Shown here: piece after piece, positions 18,663-27,769 of the stretch
How the letters are laid out: each line of letters opens with the position of its first letter
Position numbering within the stretch: the first letter of the stretch is position 1
NCBI GenBank assembly: GCA_902604785.1
Contig: CACLAC010000003.1
Coordinates: 1 to 64,000, forward strand
From: an uncultured Pelagibacteraceae bacterium
Lineage (GTDB): Bacteria > Pseudomonadota > Alphaproteobacteria > Pelagibacterales > Pelagibacteraceae
Reading direction: 5' to 3'
DNA: 64,000 nt
Made by a program: the position numbers and the translations under genes
Notes under the pieces: generated by a model
The model's database searches: none
What the model was told of the DNA's origin: nothing
What the model saw: only the letters and a program-made list of their open reading frames with translations

Positions 18663-18674
18663 TATCAAATCATT

Positions 18675-19997
18675 TTATTTTTTTGGTAATATAGCATTTA
18701 AGACAAATGCTAATAATCCAGCTGGTATCAAACCTGTTGTTAATAAAAGTTTAAGCTTTATTCCAAAATCTGGTATATGAGCTACAAACTCTGGAAAAGC
18801 ATTCAAACCTATTCCAAAAGAAAGAGATAAAGCTAATATTAAAACATTTCTTTGACTCATTTCAGATTTTGAAATTAGTTTAATTCCCGCTCCAACAATT
18901 AGTCCAAACATAATAATTGCAGCTCCACCAATTACCGAGTCAGGCATAGCAGCAATAATTCCGCCAAGTTTAGGGAATAAGCCTAATAGAATAAGAATAA
19001 CTCCAGCAACTGTTCCTACATGTCTACTGATTACTCCTGTAAAAGCAACTAGACCTGCATTTTGTGAATAAGAAGTGTTCGGCATTGCATTAAAAATTGA
19101 TGCAAAAGCTGTACCAACTCCATCTGCCATTATTCCTCCTGAAAGCTCTTTATCAGTCGCTTCCCTATTTGCTCCACCCATTGTCGTAGCACTTATATCT
19201 CCAATAGTTTCGATTGTTGTAACTACAGACATAAATAACATTAATATTACAGCACCCCAGACAAAATCTATTCCGTACTGTAATGGCATAGGAAATGCAA
19301 ACCAACTAGCTGCAGCAATTTTTGCCCATCTAATTTCTCCTAACATAGCAGCTACAATAAAACCTGCAATTATTCCTATTAAAATAGATGCTGCAGATAC
19401 CATTCCTTTTCCTTTAAGATTTGTCAAAAGAGCAACAATTAAAACTGTGCCCGCAATACTTAAATGATGCCAGTTTGCAAAAATTTCTGGTTTATTGTTC
19501 ATCAACCATACTCCACCACCAGCGTATTTAAATCCAACTTTAAGTAGACTAAAACCAATCATCAAAACAACCACTCCTGTTACTAAAGGTGGAAACATAT
19601 GTCGAATTGGTTTTAGCATTTTACCAATCCATATTTGGAAAATTCCTCCTATAAATGCAGCAGTAAATATTGCTCCTAATCCAAAAGCTTTAAACGGCAG
19701 CATTATTGGAATAAATGCAAAACTTGTCCCTTGAATTATTGGAAGTCTTGAACCAATATTTTTATAACCAACGGTTTGAATTATTGTTGCTACACCAGCA
19801 GCAAACAATGCCATTTGAATTAAAAAAATCTTTTCTCCAGTCGTTACGCCGAAAACACCTGCAACAATCAATGGAACGGTAATGTTCCCAGCAAACATTG
19901 CAAATACATGCTGAATACCTAAAGGTATTGATTGATTCAAAGGCATTTTCTTATTAGCAGCAGCCGAAGAACTTCTCCTGTTTCTTGTTCTCGCCAT
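18675..19997 (-). CDS. NCS2-family nucleobase (uracil/xanthine/urate) permease
   Basis: The 440-residue protein has about 14 hydrophobic segments and the NCS2 signature SQNAGLVAFTGVISRHVG near residues 306-323. IETIGDISATT near 264 holds the acidic substrate-binding residue, and GTSFAFIPIMLPFKAFG is an N-terminal mark. Family members import uracil, xanthine or urate with H+ or Na+. The purine breakdown operon 6 kb downstream favours xanthine or urate, but the ligand is inference. It has an unusually strong ribosome-binding site (GGAGG) and a 90 nt leader with a long-range stem (20011-20102). Confidence 0.9.
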   Translation of the reverse strand: MARTRNRRSSSAAANKKMPLNQSIPLGIQHVFAMFAGNITVPLIVAGVFGVTTGEKIFLIQMALFAAGVATIIQTVGYKNIGSRLPIIQGTSFAFIPIMLPFKAFGLGAIFTAAFIGGIFQIWIGKMLKPIRHMFPPLVTGVVVLMIGFSLLKVGFKYAGGGVWLMNNKPEIFANWHHLSIAGTVLIVALLTNLKGKGMVSAASILIGIIAGFIVAAMLGEIRWAKIAAASWFAFPMPLQYGIDFVWGAVILMLFMSVVTTIETIGDISATTMGGANREATDKELSGGIMADGVGTAFASIFNAMPNTSYSQNAGLVAFTGVISRHVGTVAGVILILLGLFPKLGGIIAAMPDSVIGGAAIIMFGLIVGAGIKLISKSEMSQRNVLILALSLSFGIGLNAFPEFVAHIPDFGIKLKLLLTTGLIPAGLLAFVLNAILPKK

Positions 19998-20010
19998 TTA
20001 TCCTCCGATG

Positions 20011-20102
20011 TTGGGTCCAAAATATATTTATTAGAATCCAATGTAAATTTAAATAAATTGATATAAAAATAATCTATGAATTGCTTATGTTTTTTGGCCC
20101 AA
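20011..20102 (-). promoter_or_regulatory. Structured leader of the NCS2 permease mRNA (candidate)
   Basis: In the minus-strand transcript UUGGGCCAAAA (complement of 20092-20102) can pair with UUUUGGACCCAA (complement of 20011-20022). This gives an 11 bp stem with one bulged A that closes a loop of about 70 A+T-rich bases. The 3' arm ends 4 nt before the GGAGG site, 16 nt from the ATG. It does not match the purine (guanine) riboswitch core. It may be a regulatory leader, a protein-binding site or chance in a low-GC region. Confidence 0.4.
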
Positions 20103-20129
20103 ATTGAGCATAACCTAATTGCAAGTTAA

Positions 20130-20435
20130 TTAAATACAACCACTTGATGAGAAGGCTACTATTACACCACTTGAATTAACTTCGAATTTTCTTTCACAAG
20201 GAATTCCATATTTTTTTGTTTTATAAACCAAAATTTCATTGCCATTTTCAGCAATATAATCTTCTTTTGGAGAGCCCAACTCCATTCTCATTTCATTTAC
20301 ATCCTTGCCAACAAAAAGCCCAAACTTTTCATTTTCTCTTTCGGCCACTTCATCTGACTTCTTTTTTATCGTCTGGCATCCAGAAAATAAAACCAAAATC
20401 AAGAATAGATAAAACAAATTTTTAAATTTTTTCAT
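20130..20435 (-). CDS. Small lipoprotein with BamE/SmpA-like C terminus
   Basis: The 101-residue protein has a lipoprotein signal (LFLILVLFSGC, lipobox Cys near residue 20). A short charged linker follows, then GKDVNEMRMELGSPKEDYIAENGNEILVYKTKKYGIPC. That pattern of helix-strand-strand with G-x-P resembles the SmpA/OmlA (BamE) fold. A second Cys and CI end it. It is probably on the inner leaflet of the outer membrane. It is shorter than typical BamE, so calling it BamE is not justified. Monocistronic, ahead of the NCS2 gene on the same strand. Confidence 0.65.
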   Translation of the reverse strand: MKKFKNLFYLFLILVLFSGCQTIKKKSDEVAERENEKFGLFVGKDVNEMRMELGSPKEDYIAENGNEILVYKTKKYGIPCERKFEVNSSGVIVAFSSSGCI

Positions 20436-20567
20436 TTTAGAATCATACCATTTATTGTAATTATCAAATATTAACTTTTAAGTTGTATTACTTCAGTTGT
20501 TAAATAGATCATAATTAAGTTTTATTATACTAACAAATGTGGTTTTTATTTGATATTTCAAATAAAA

Positions 20568-21158
20568 ATGAGTGAAATTCTTTTAGACAAATTTATAGAT
20601 ATTTTTAAGAATAATATTTTACCATTAACAATTAAAGGAGTTGATTGTGGAAATAAAATTTTTGGAGCTGCTATAATAAGTAAAGATGATTATTCATTAG
20701 TAACAGCAGGATCAAATAATGAAACAGAAAATCCAATATGGCATGGAGAAATTTATACTTTAAAAAAGTTCTACGAATTAGATAATAAAATGAGGCCCAA
20801 AGAAAAAAATTGTATCTTTTTAAGCTCCCATGAACCTTGCAGTCTTTGCTTAAGTGCAATTACATTTTCAGGTTTTAATAATTTTTATTATCTTTTCCCT
20901 TACGAGTCGACTCAGAGTAAATTTAATATTCCTCATGATTTAAATATTTTAAAAGAAGTTTTTAATATTACTGATGGAAAATATGTAAAAGAAAACTCTT
21001 ATTGGAAAAGTTACAATATCAACACTCTAGTTAACGAATTGAAAGACTCAAACAAAAAAAAATTAGCAGATTCATTTAATGAAATCAAAAAAAAATATTT
21101 TGATTTATCTGAAAAATATCAATCGTCAAAAGAAAAAAATTATATACCTTTAAAATAG
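20568..21158 (+). CDS. Cytidine/guanine deaminase-superfamily protein upstream of the nucleoside ABC transporter
   Basis: The product is about 196 residues. It has the zinc-deaminase motifs HGEIYTLKKFYE (near residue 60) and SSHEPCSLCLSAITF (PCxxC near 88-95), so both catalytic His/Glu and the two Cys are present. The C-terminal 80 residues are an extension rich in Lys, Asn and Ser. The ATG at 20568 is preferred over an upstream TTG at 20550; a TATACT -10-like box lies at 20526-20531. It ends 2 bp before the ATPase gene, so it probably belongs to that transport operon. A nucleobase or nucleoside deaminase role is likely; the substrate is unknown. Confidence 0.75.
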   Translation: MSEILLDKFIDIFKNNILPLTIKGVDCGNKIFGAAIISKDDYSLVTAGSNNETENPIWHGEIYTLKKFYELDNKMRPKEKNCIFLSSHEPCSLCLSAITFSGFNNFYYLFPYESTQSKFNIPHDLNILKEVFNITDGKYVKENSYWKSYNINTLVNELKDSNKKKLADSFNEIKKKYFDLSEKYQSSKEKNYIPLK

Positions 21159-21160
21159 TT

Positions 21161-22660
21161 ATGAATACAAATCTGAAAATATCAAATGTATCAAAAATTT
21201 ATCCAGGATGTATTGCAAACGACAATATATCGTTAGAATTTAAAAGTGGAAAAATTTATGCTTTACTTGGAGAAAATGGTGCTGGAAAATCAACTTTAGT
21301 TAAAATTCTTTCTGGAGTAATAATTCCTGATAAAGGAGAAATTTTTTTAAATAATAAGATTTTAAAATTAAAATCACCAATTGATGCCAAGAAAAAAAAA
21401 ATTGGTATGGTATTTCAGCATTTTAATTTATTCGAAACTTTATCTGTATTTGAAAATTTAATTATAGATTCAGATGAAAATAGAGAAAATCTTCACGAAA
21501 AAATACAATCAATAATGAAAAAGTATAATTTTTCTATCGATTTAGATATTCCTGTTTTAAATCTTTCTGCGGGTCAAAAACAAAAAGTTGAAATTATAAG
21601 ATGCTTGATAAGAAATCCAGAAGTTTTAATAATGGATGAACCAACCTCTGTCCTTACAGAACAAGAAACTAGTGAGCTATTTTCATCTTTAAGACAATTT
21701 TCAATGGAAGGCATATTGATAATTTATATTACTCATAAACTTAAGGAAGTAATGTCTTTATGTGATGAGGTTGCTGTTATGAGAAAAGGAAAACTTGTAT
21801 CTGTAAGTAAAATTGTAAATGAAAAAATTGAAACTTTGGCAAATAAAATGGTTGGCCAAAATTTAAAAACAGTTAGAAAAAGCATTTCTAATGAAAGATC
21901 TAGTGAAAAATTAATTAAAATTTCAAATCTTAGTTTTAGTAGTGAAGATCCTTTTGAAACTAATTTGGTAAATATAAATTTTGAAGTAAATCGAGGAGAA
22001 TGCCTTGGTATAGCCGGTATTTCAGGAAATGGTCAAAGCGAACTATTTCAAATTTTAAGCGGAGAAATTATTTCAGATAAAAATTCTATAGAATTTAATA
22101 GTAATTTTATTGGGAATCTTAATCCACAAGAAAGAAGAGAATATTTAATGGCTTTTTCTCCAGAAGATAGGCTTGAACAAGCTGCAATTCCACAAATGAA
22201 AATTTTTGAAAATGTGGCATTGAATAACTTCAAATCGTCAAATTTTTTTAACAATGGTTTAATAAATGAAAATAAAATTAAAGAGCATGCAAAAAAAATC
22301 ATTTCTGACTTTAATGTTAATACAGATAATATTGAATTAAAAAGTCAATTTTTATCAGGCGGAAATTTACAGAAACTTATTATTGGAAGAGAATTAATTA
22401 CATCGCCCGATTTATTAATTTGTTTTAATCCGACATGGGGTCTTGATGTTGGAGCAATAAATTATATCCACAAAACTCTAATTAAAATAAATGATCAAAA
22501 TAAATCAATAATATTAATTTCCACTGACACTGATGAGTTATTAAAGTTAAGTGATAAAATTTCAGTAATACACAAAGGAAAATTATCAAAAATAATGAAT
22601 TCAGACGAAGTAACCTCTGAAAAACTTGGAATACTTATGGGAGGAGGAGAAATTGATTAA
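21161..22660 (+). CDS. Nucleoside ABC transporter ATP-binding protein (two ATPase domains)
   Basis: The 499-residue protein holds two ABC domains, as in sugar/nucleoside (RbsA/NupO-type) transporters. Domain 1 has Walker A GENGAGKSTLVK (near 38-49), signature LSAGQKQKVEI and Walker B LIMDEPTSVL. Domain 2 has a weaker Walker A (GISGNGQSELFQ), signature LSGGNLQKL and LLICFNPTWGLD, where the usual Asp-Glu is replaced by Asn-Pro, so domain 2 may be poorly active. It powers import by the two permeases and binding protein that follow. The next gene's TTG overlaps its stop by 8 bp. Confidence 0.9.
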   Translation: MNTNLKISNVSKIYPGCIANDNISLEFKSGKIYALLGENGAGKSTLVKILSGVIIPDKGEIFLNNKILKLKSPIDAKKKKIGMVFQHFNLFETLSVFENLIIDSDENRENLHEKIQSIMKKYNFSIDLDIPVLNLSAGQKQKVEIIRCLIRNPEVLIMDEPTSVLTEQETSELFSSLRQFSMEGILIIYITHKLKEVMSLCDEVAVMRKGKLVSVSKIVNEKIETLANKMVGQNLKTVRKSISNERSSEKLIKISNLSFSSEDPFETNLVNINFEVNRGECLGIAGISGNGQSELFQILSGEIISDKNSIEFNSNFIGNLNPQERREYLMAFSPEDRLEQAAIPQMKIFENVALNNFKSSNFFNNGLINENKIKEHAKKIISDFNVNTDNIELKSQFLSGGNLQKLIIGRELITSPDLLICFNPTWGLDVGAINYIHKTLIKINDQNKSIILISTDTDELLKLSDKISVIHKGKLSKIMNSDEVTSEKLGILMGGGEID

Positions 22661-23717
22661 AATTGTAAAAAGAGATCAGCCTTCAAGAGCCATATTTTTT
22701 CTTACGCCCGTTTTAGCAATTTTTCTTACATTAGTAGCAGGAGGTTTAATTTTTTATATTTTGGGATTTAAACCTTTTGAAGCTCTAAAGTTTTTTTTCA
22801 TAGTTCCAATTGCAGACATGTATGGTTTCAGTGAATTACTCTTAAAAGCTACGCCACTTTGCCTAATAGCAATTGGTTTATCTTTTTGTTTTAAAAGTAA
22901 TAATTGGAATATTGGAGCTGAAGGTCAATTAACTTTTGGAGCTATAATTTCAGGTGGAGTTGCTTTATTATTTTATGATCAAGAGGGATTTTATATTCTT
23001 CCAATAGTGATATTAGCTGGCGCAATAGGAGGCATGCTTTATGCATCAATACCTGCAATCTTAAAAACTTATTTTAATACAAATGAAATATTAGTTAGTC
23101 TTATGTTGGTATATGTTTCAAAATTAATTTTAGATTATCTTGTTGTTGGACCTTGGAGTAATCCAGAGGGATTTAATTTTCCAGAAACTAGACAATTTAG
23201 TGACTCTGCAAGACTTCCTTTATTGGTAGAGGGATTAAGAATACATGCTGGAATATTTTTAGCTTTAGCTGCAGTAGTTATAAGCTGGTTTATTTTTTAT
23301 AAGACATATTTAGGATTTCAAATGAAAGTTTCGGGTTTTAGTTTGAAAACAGCTAAATATGCTGGATACAAAGGTAAAAAAATGATCATCCTCGTTTTTT
23401 TAATAAGTGGTGCTTGCGCGGGTCTCGCTGGAGTTGGGGAAATAACTGGACCTATCGGACAACTTCATAGAGAAGTATCTCCAGATTATGGTTTTACTGC
23501 AATAATTGTTGCATTTTTAGGTCGTTTAAATCCTGTTGGAATAATTTTCGCATCGTTAGTTGTTGCAATAACTTATTTAGGTGCAGAAACAGCGCAAATA
23601 TTTATGCAAATACCGAAATATACTGGTCAAGTTTTTCAAGGAATGATTTTATTTTTTCTTCTTGCTTCAGACTATTTACTATTTTTCAAAATTAAATTTA
23701 TAGGTTCAAAAAAATGA
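22653..23717 (+). CDS. Nucleoside ABC transporter permease 1 (NupP-like)
   Basis: The 354-residue protein has about eight membrane helices. IGLSFCFKSNNWNIGAEGQLTFGA (near 75-98) is typical of BMP-type transporter permeases. The start chosen is TTG at 22653 because GGGAGGAGGAG lies 4 bp upstream; a longer TTG start at 22626 lacks a site. The start lies in TTGATTAA, which contains the stop of the ATPase gene, so translation is coupled. It pairs with the next gene to form the pore. Confidence 0.88.
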   Translation: MIKIVKRDQPSRAIFFLTPVLAIFLTLVAGGLIFYILGFKPFEALKFFFIVPIADMYGFSELLLKATPLCLIAIGLSFCFKSNNWNIGAEGQLTFGAIISGGVALLFYDQEGFYILPIVILAGAIGGMLYASIPAILKTYFNTNEILVSLMLVYVSKLILDYLVVGPWSNPEGFNFPETRQFSDSARLPLLVEGLRIHAGIFLALAAVVISWFIFYKTYLGFQMKVSGFSLKTAKYAGYKGKKMIILVFLISGACAGLAGVGEITGPIGQLHREVSPDYGFTAIIVAFLGRLNPVGIIFASLVVAITYLGAETAQIFMQIPKYTGQVFQGMILFFLLASDYLLFFKIKFIGSKK

Positions 23718-24646
23718 TCATAGATATAAATTTTGTTGGACTAATAATTACATCAATAATGGCCTCTTCAGTACCTTTGATTTTAGCATCTTGTGGTGAG
23801 CTTATTACAGAAAGATCAGGAGTTCTAAACCTTGGCGTTGAAGGAATGATGATCATAGGAGCTATTTCAGGTTTCGCACTAATGACTGCTACTGGAAGTT
23901 TGGTTATAGCAGTCTTTGGTGCAATGTTAGCTGGAGTTTTAATTTCAACAATTTTTGCATTTCTTACCCAAACTTTAATAACAAATCATGTAGCTACTGG
24001 TTTAGCACTTACTATATTTGGGATTGGAATATCTGCAATGATTGGAAAAAACTTTGTTGGTATTCCTGGAAAAGAGTTTCCTGTTTTATTTGAAAGCTTA
24101 AAAGATGCAATACCCTTTTTAAGCCCAATATTATTTGGACATTCAATTGTATTTTATTTTGCTTTTGCTTTACCTTTTATAACTAGCTATTTTTTAAAAA
24201 AAACTAAAATAGGATTGATTGTAAGAGCTGTAGGAGACTCGCCTGATTCAGCTTCAAACCAAGGAATAAATGTTAGGTTGGTTCGTTACTTGTGTATTCT
24301 TTATGGAGGGGCAATGTGTGGACTTGCTGGTGCATATTTATCAATGATTTATACCCCACAATGGATTGAAAATATGACTGGTGGGAGAGGTTGGATCGCA
24401 TTAGCTCTAGTAGTATTCTCTACATGGAACCCAATTAAAATTTTGATTGGCGCAATGATTTTTGGTGGATTAACTATAATTCAATTTCATATGCAAGCCA
24501 TTGGAGTGAGAATTCCTGTACAGTTTTTGACAGCCCTTCCTTATATAGTAACAATAATAGTTTTGGTTGTAATTTCTCGTGATAGTAGAAAAATAAGGTT
24601 AAGTACCCCAAGTTCTCTAGGTAAATCATTTTATAAAGATAACTAA
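23714..24646 (+). CDS. Nucleoside ABC transporter permease 2 (NupQ-like)
   Basis: The 310-residue protein has about eight membrane helices. ITERSGVLNLGVEGMMIIGA near 30-49 is the conserved motif of the second permease in BMP-type systems. VRAVGDSPDSASNQGINVRLVRY near 172-194 is the cytoplasmic loop that meets the ATPase. It overlaps the first permease by 4 bp (ATGA) and is the last permease before the binding-protein gene. Confidence 0.9.
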   Translation: MIIDINFVGLIITSIMASSVPLILASCGELITERSGVLNLGVEGMMIIGAISGFALMTATGSLVIAVFGAMLAGVLISTIFAFLTQTLITNHVATGLALTIFGIGISAMIGKNFVGIPGKEFPVLFESLKDAIPFLSPILFGHSIVFYFAFALPFITSYFLKKTKIGLIVRAVGDSPDSASNQGINVRLVRYLCILYGGAMCGLAGAYLSMIYTPQWIENMTGGRGWIALALVVFSTWNPIKILIGAMIFGGLTIIQFHMQAIGVRIPVQFLTALPYIVTIIVLVVISRDSRKIRLSTPSSLGKSFYKDN

Positions 24647-24725
24647 TTTTAAAATAATTATTTTTTTTTAAATAATTTACTTTAAGCTTATTTTTTTAAA
24701 AAAAATCAGAAGGGGATATAAATTT

Positions 24726-25796
24726 ATGCATAAAATATTTATTCGTTCTTTCGTCTCTTCTCTAGTTTTCTTGTTTACATTCACAGTTGCAGCTGTTGCA
24801 AAAGATGTTAAAGCAGCATTTGTTTACATTGGTCCAACAGGTGATCATGGATGGACATATCAACATGATGTGGGTAGAAAAGCTGTAGAAGCTGCCGGAT
24901 ATAAAACAACATACGTGGAAGGTGTCCCAGAAAGTGCTGATGCTGAGAGAGTTCTTAGACAATTAGCTAATTCTGGTCATGACGTTATTTTTACAACTAG
25001 TTTTGGATATATGAATCCTACCAACAAAGTTGCAAAAGAATTTCCTAACGTAAAATTTGAACACGCTACTGGATATAAAAGAGAACATGCAAATGTTTCA
25101 ACATATGCAGCTAGATTCTATGAAGGTAGAACTATTCTAGGAACAATAGCTGGATCTATGACAAAATCTAATGTTATTGGATATGTTGCTTCTTTTCCAA
25201 TTCCAGAAGTAATTAGAGGAATTAACTCGTTTACTTTAGCTGCACAGAAAGTAAATCCAAACATCAAAACAAAAATTGTTTGGGCTTTTACATGGTATGA
25301 CCCAGGTAAGGAAGCTGAAGCAGCAAAAGCATTAATTGATCAAGGTGCTGATATTATTGCTCAACATACTGATAGTACTGCCATAGTTCAAATTGCTGAA
25401 AAAGCAGGAATATTTGCTTTTGGACAAGCTAGCGATATGGACAAATTTGCTCCTAAAGCTGTATTGACTTCAGTCGAAAATAACTGGGGTCCTTATTATG
25501 TCGATAGAGTTAAAGCTGTAGCAAATGGAACATGGAATCAAAAAGATACTTGGCATGGTATAGGTGACGGTATGGTAGTTATATCTGATCTAGACTCTGC
25601 TATTCCAGCCGACGTAAGAGCAAAAGTTAATCAACTCGAGAAAGATTTAGCATCAGGTAAAGTTCATTCTTTCACTGGACCAATTTATGACCAAAAAGGT
25701 AATTTAATGGTAGCTGAAGGTAAAACTGCTGATGATGGAATGCTTGCGGGAATGATGACTTATGTAAAAGGTGTTGAGGGAGATATACCTAAATAG
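24726..25796 (+). CDS. BMP-family nucleoside/purine-binding protein of the ABC transporter
   Basis: The 356-residue protein has a Sec signal peptide (about residues 1-25, ending AAVAK) rather than a lipobox. A Bmp/PnrA periplasmic domain follows, with AFVYIGPTGDHGWTYQHDVGRKA (near 31-53), RFYEGRTILGTIAGSM and GADIIAQHTDSTAIV. It captures a nucleoside or purine for the permeases. A strong AGAAGGGGAT site and the 79 bp gap suggest high expression, normal for binding proteins. A terminator follows. The ligand is inferred from the family and neighbours. Confidence 0.9.
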   Translation: MHKIFIRSFVSSLVFLFTFTVAAVAKDVKAAFVYIGPTGDHGWTYQHDVGRKAVEAAGYKTTYVEGVPESADAERVLRQLANSGHDVIFTTSFGYMNPTNKVAKEFPNVKFEHATGYKREHANVSTYAARFYEGRTILGTIAGSMTKSNVIGYVASFPIPEVIRGINSFTLAAQKVNPNIKTKIVWAFTWYDPGKEAEAAKALIDQGADIIAQHTDSTAIVQIAEKAGIFAFGQASDMDKFAPKAVLTSVENNWGPYYVDRVKAVANGTWNQKDTWHGIGDGMVVISDLDSAIPADVRAKVNQLEKDLASGKVHSFTGPIYDQKGNLMVAEGKTADDGMLAGMMTYVKGVEGDIPK

Positions 25797-25824
25797 TTTT
25801 TACAAAGTAAATCTAAAAAATTTA

Positions 25825-25853
25825 AAAGGCCGGTTTAAAAACTGGCCTTTTTT
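25825..25853. terminator. Bidirectional terminator between the ABC transporter and purine operon
   Basis: AAAGGCCGGTTT and AACTGGCCTTT flank a short A-rich loop; Ts follow on the plus side and AAATTT-rich sequence on the minus side. It can serve both the plus-strand transporter operon and the minus-strand hiuH-xdh-guaD-puuD-phosphoribosyltransferase operon, whose last gene ends at 25852. Confidence 0.85.
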
Positions 25854-26376
25854 ATTTATGGTGCTTTTTTTTTATTTCTTCAATTCTTAATTCTTCATAA
25901 ATTTCAAAAGGCTGTACAATCCAAGGATTATCAGGAAGCTTGTTTGCACAAAAATCTGGCTCAAAAGAGGATTTCTTTTTTTTAAATAAAGTTGCTGTTT
26001 TAATTTCTTCTATTTTATCTTTAATTGGTTCATATTTTTTTAACCAATCTATACTTTTGTTAAATGTAATTCCTGTATCTGATAAATCATCGCACAAAAG
26101 TATTTTACCACCCATGTTTGGTGCAATTGAACTCATTTCTCTGGAGAAAACAATATCACCTTGTTCGTCCTCTACTCCTTTTCCACTATATGATTCGACG
26201 GCAAGGTATGCACATTTTAATTTAAAAATTCTACTCAGTACATCAATCATTGGTGCTGCCCCTCGCATAATACCAATCAATATTGTTGGCTTATAGCCGC
26301 TATCATGAATCTGTATTGCTAGTTTTTCAACTGTCTTATTATATTCATCCCAGCTAATAATTAATTTTTCAGACAT
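25852..26376 (-). CDS. Purine phosphoribosyltransferase (xanthine/guanine type)
   Basis: The 174-residue protein has a PRPP-binding loop KILLCDDLSDTGITFNKSI (near 92-110) and an upstream ILIGIMRGAAPMIDVLS (near 32-48), the layout of Gpt-like enzymes. It would convert guanine or xanthine to the nucleotide. It is the last gene of the purine operon and starts 14 bp after puuD. This gives the cell a choice between salvage and breakdown of the same base. Exact base preference cannot be read from the sequence. Confidence 0.82.
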   Translation of the reverse strand: MSEKLIISWDEYNKTVEKLAIQIHDSGYKPTILIGIMRGAAPMIDVLSRIFKLKCAYLAVESYSGKGVEDEQGDIVFSREMSSIAPNMGGKILLCDDLSDTGITFNKSIDWLKKYEPIKDKIEEIKTATLFKKKKSSFEPDFCANKLPDNPWIVQPFEIYEELRIEEIKKKHHK

Positions 26377-26390
26377 AATTCTTTTACTAA

Positions 26391-27302
26391 TTATTTAAAT
26401 AATAAAACTAAAACTGCAAGAACGATAAGTGCTATTATTGACGATATTAAAATATACAACCTATGAATGTTTCTTCCTCTTAAATTAAAATAATGCCTTG
26501 CAACTCCAGAAATAACAGCTATCGCACACAAAATTAACCAGTTGTATTGATGATAAACTAAAAAACTAGAATGTCCCGAAAGCATTATAAATAGTACCAA
26601 AAAAGTAGAATAGTTATTATGAATTGAACGTTGTTTGGCCGCTAAGGATAAACTCATATCAAATTTTTCACCTCTTTCGCTACTACTAATTATATTCATT
26701 TGATTAGGTATAATTACTGTAAAAACATTACCAAACATATTAGTACCTATAATCAATCCAACACTTAAAATTGCAAATTTTGGTCCAAATAATTTGGTCA
26801 TACCAAAAGAAACTAGTGCTAGCAAAATGATTGCTGTAGAAATAAATAATATATTATTTTCAATCAATTTAGATTTACATAAAAGATCATAAACAAACCA
26901 AAAAATAATTAATGATAAAAGTGAGATAATAATGGCATAACTAGGGGGTATTAACAAAACGCGTTTATCAACCATTAATACACCAGCGTTATAATAATAA
27001 ATTACAACTAAGAGCAAGATTCCACTTACAAAAGTTAAATAACTTTGCCATTTAAAGATTACTAATCTATTTAAATAATCCTGAGGTGGTGATGTTTTTA
27101 ACCTTGATAGTTTATAGAAAAAACCAGAATGCATTAGATATCCTTCACCATCAATATCATCACTTGTTATATTTTTATTTAAATTGTTGTCTAAGTAATT
27201 AAATAAAAAACTATTACCTACCCATAATATTGCAAATAATACATGGCCCCATCTCAGAATAACTTCTAACCATTTTATTGTATAAGGTAAAAATTCCATC
27301 AA
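26391..27302 (-). CDS. puuD: Membrane urate oxidase (urate hydroxylase PuuD), membrane domain only
   Basis: The 303-residue protein has eight or so membrane helices. It carries family marks (LRWGHVLFAILWVGNSFLFN near 15-35, SRLKTSPPQ near 66, the conserved GTNMFGNVFTVIIPNQ near 185-200, RSIHNNYSTFLVLFIMLSGH near 225-245). PuuD converts urate to 5-hydroxyisourate. In the Agrobacterium form the membrane part is fused to a C-terminal cytochrome c; here it ends at residue 303 with no heme motif. A separate cytochrome c gene lies at 32433-32777. It overlaps guaD by 4 bp. Confidence 0.85.
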   Translation of the reverse strand: MMEFLPYTIKWLEVILRWGHVLFAILWVGNSFLFNYLDNNLNKNITSDDIDGEGYLMHSGFFYKLSRLKTSPPQDYLNRLVIFKWQSYLTFVSGILLLVVIYYYNAGVLMVDKRVLLIPPSYAIIISLLSLIIFWFVYDLLCKSKLIENNILFISTAIILLALVSFGMTKLFGPKFAILSVGLIIGTNMFGNVFTVIIPNQMNIISSSERGEKFDMSLSLAAKQRSIHNNYSTFLVLFIMLSGHSSFLVYHQYNWLILCAIAVISGVARHYFNLRGRNIHRLYILISSIIALIVLAVLVLLFK

Positions 27303-27769
27303 TATTTTATTTTATCTACTTTTTTATCCCAAATTTCAAATGCTTTTAAAGCATCATCTCTAAGCATTTGTATCATTTTAATTTTTCTATCACCTATTTT
27401 TTTTGGAATCTCTAGATAAATAAATGAGTCATCAAAGTCTATATTTTTTGCATCTTCTCTTGTATTTGCATAATATATTTTATCTAATCTTGACCAATAA
27501 ATTGCGGAAAGACACATTGGACAAGGTTCACAAGATGTATAAATCTCACAACCCGATAGATCAAAAGTTTTTAAATTTTTACAAGCTTCTCGAATTGCTA
27601 CAACCTCTCCATGAGCAGTTGGATCATTTGAAGAAGTCACTTTATTAGAACCCTCTGCAATAATCTTGTTATCCTTAACTATGACACTTCCAAAGGGTCC
27701 ACCAATAGTGTTTGCACTATTTATAGAAAGTTCAATGGCTTTTGCCATAAATTTTTTTTTATCTTCCAT
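27299..27769 (-). CDS. guaD: Guanine deaminase (cytidine deaminase-superfamily type)
   Basis: The 156-residue protein equals the length of the Bacillus GuaD type. It shows TAHGEVVAIREACK (zinc His and catalytic Glu near residues 53-57) and SCEPCPMCLSAIYWSRLDKIYYAN (PCxxC near 83-86). It converts guanine to xanthine, feeding the xanthine dehydrogenase encoded just upstream. It overlaps xdhB by 11 bp and puuD by 4 bp, so it is mid-operon. The last residues KVDKIKY resemble the family tail. Confidence 0.88.
   Translation of the reverse strand: MEDKKKFMAKAIELSINSANTIGGPFGSVIVKDNKIIAEGSNKVTSSNDPTAHGEVVAIREACKNLKTFDLSGCEIYTSCEPCPMCLSAIYWSRLDKIYYANTREDAKNIDFDDSFIYLEIPKKIGDRKIKMIQMLRDDALKAFEIWDKKVDKIKY

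Noticed and set aside
20011..20102. Classical purine (guanine) riboswitch before the NCS2 permease
   Set aside because: The three-way junction and its conserved loop bases are absent; only a long-range stem is seen.
26391..27302. Frameshift that cut off the PuuD cytochrome domain
   Set aside because: The bases after the stop run straight into the phosphoribosyltransferase gene after 14 bp and hold no CxxCH remnant.
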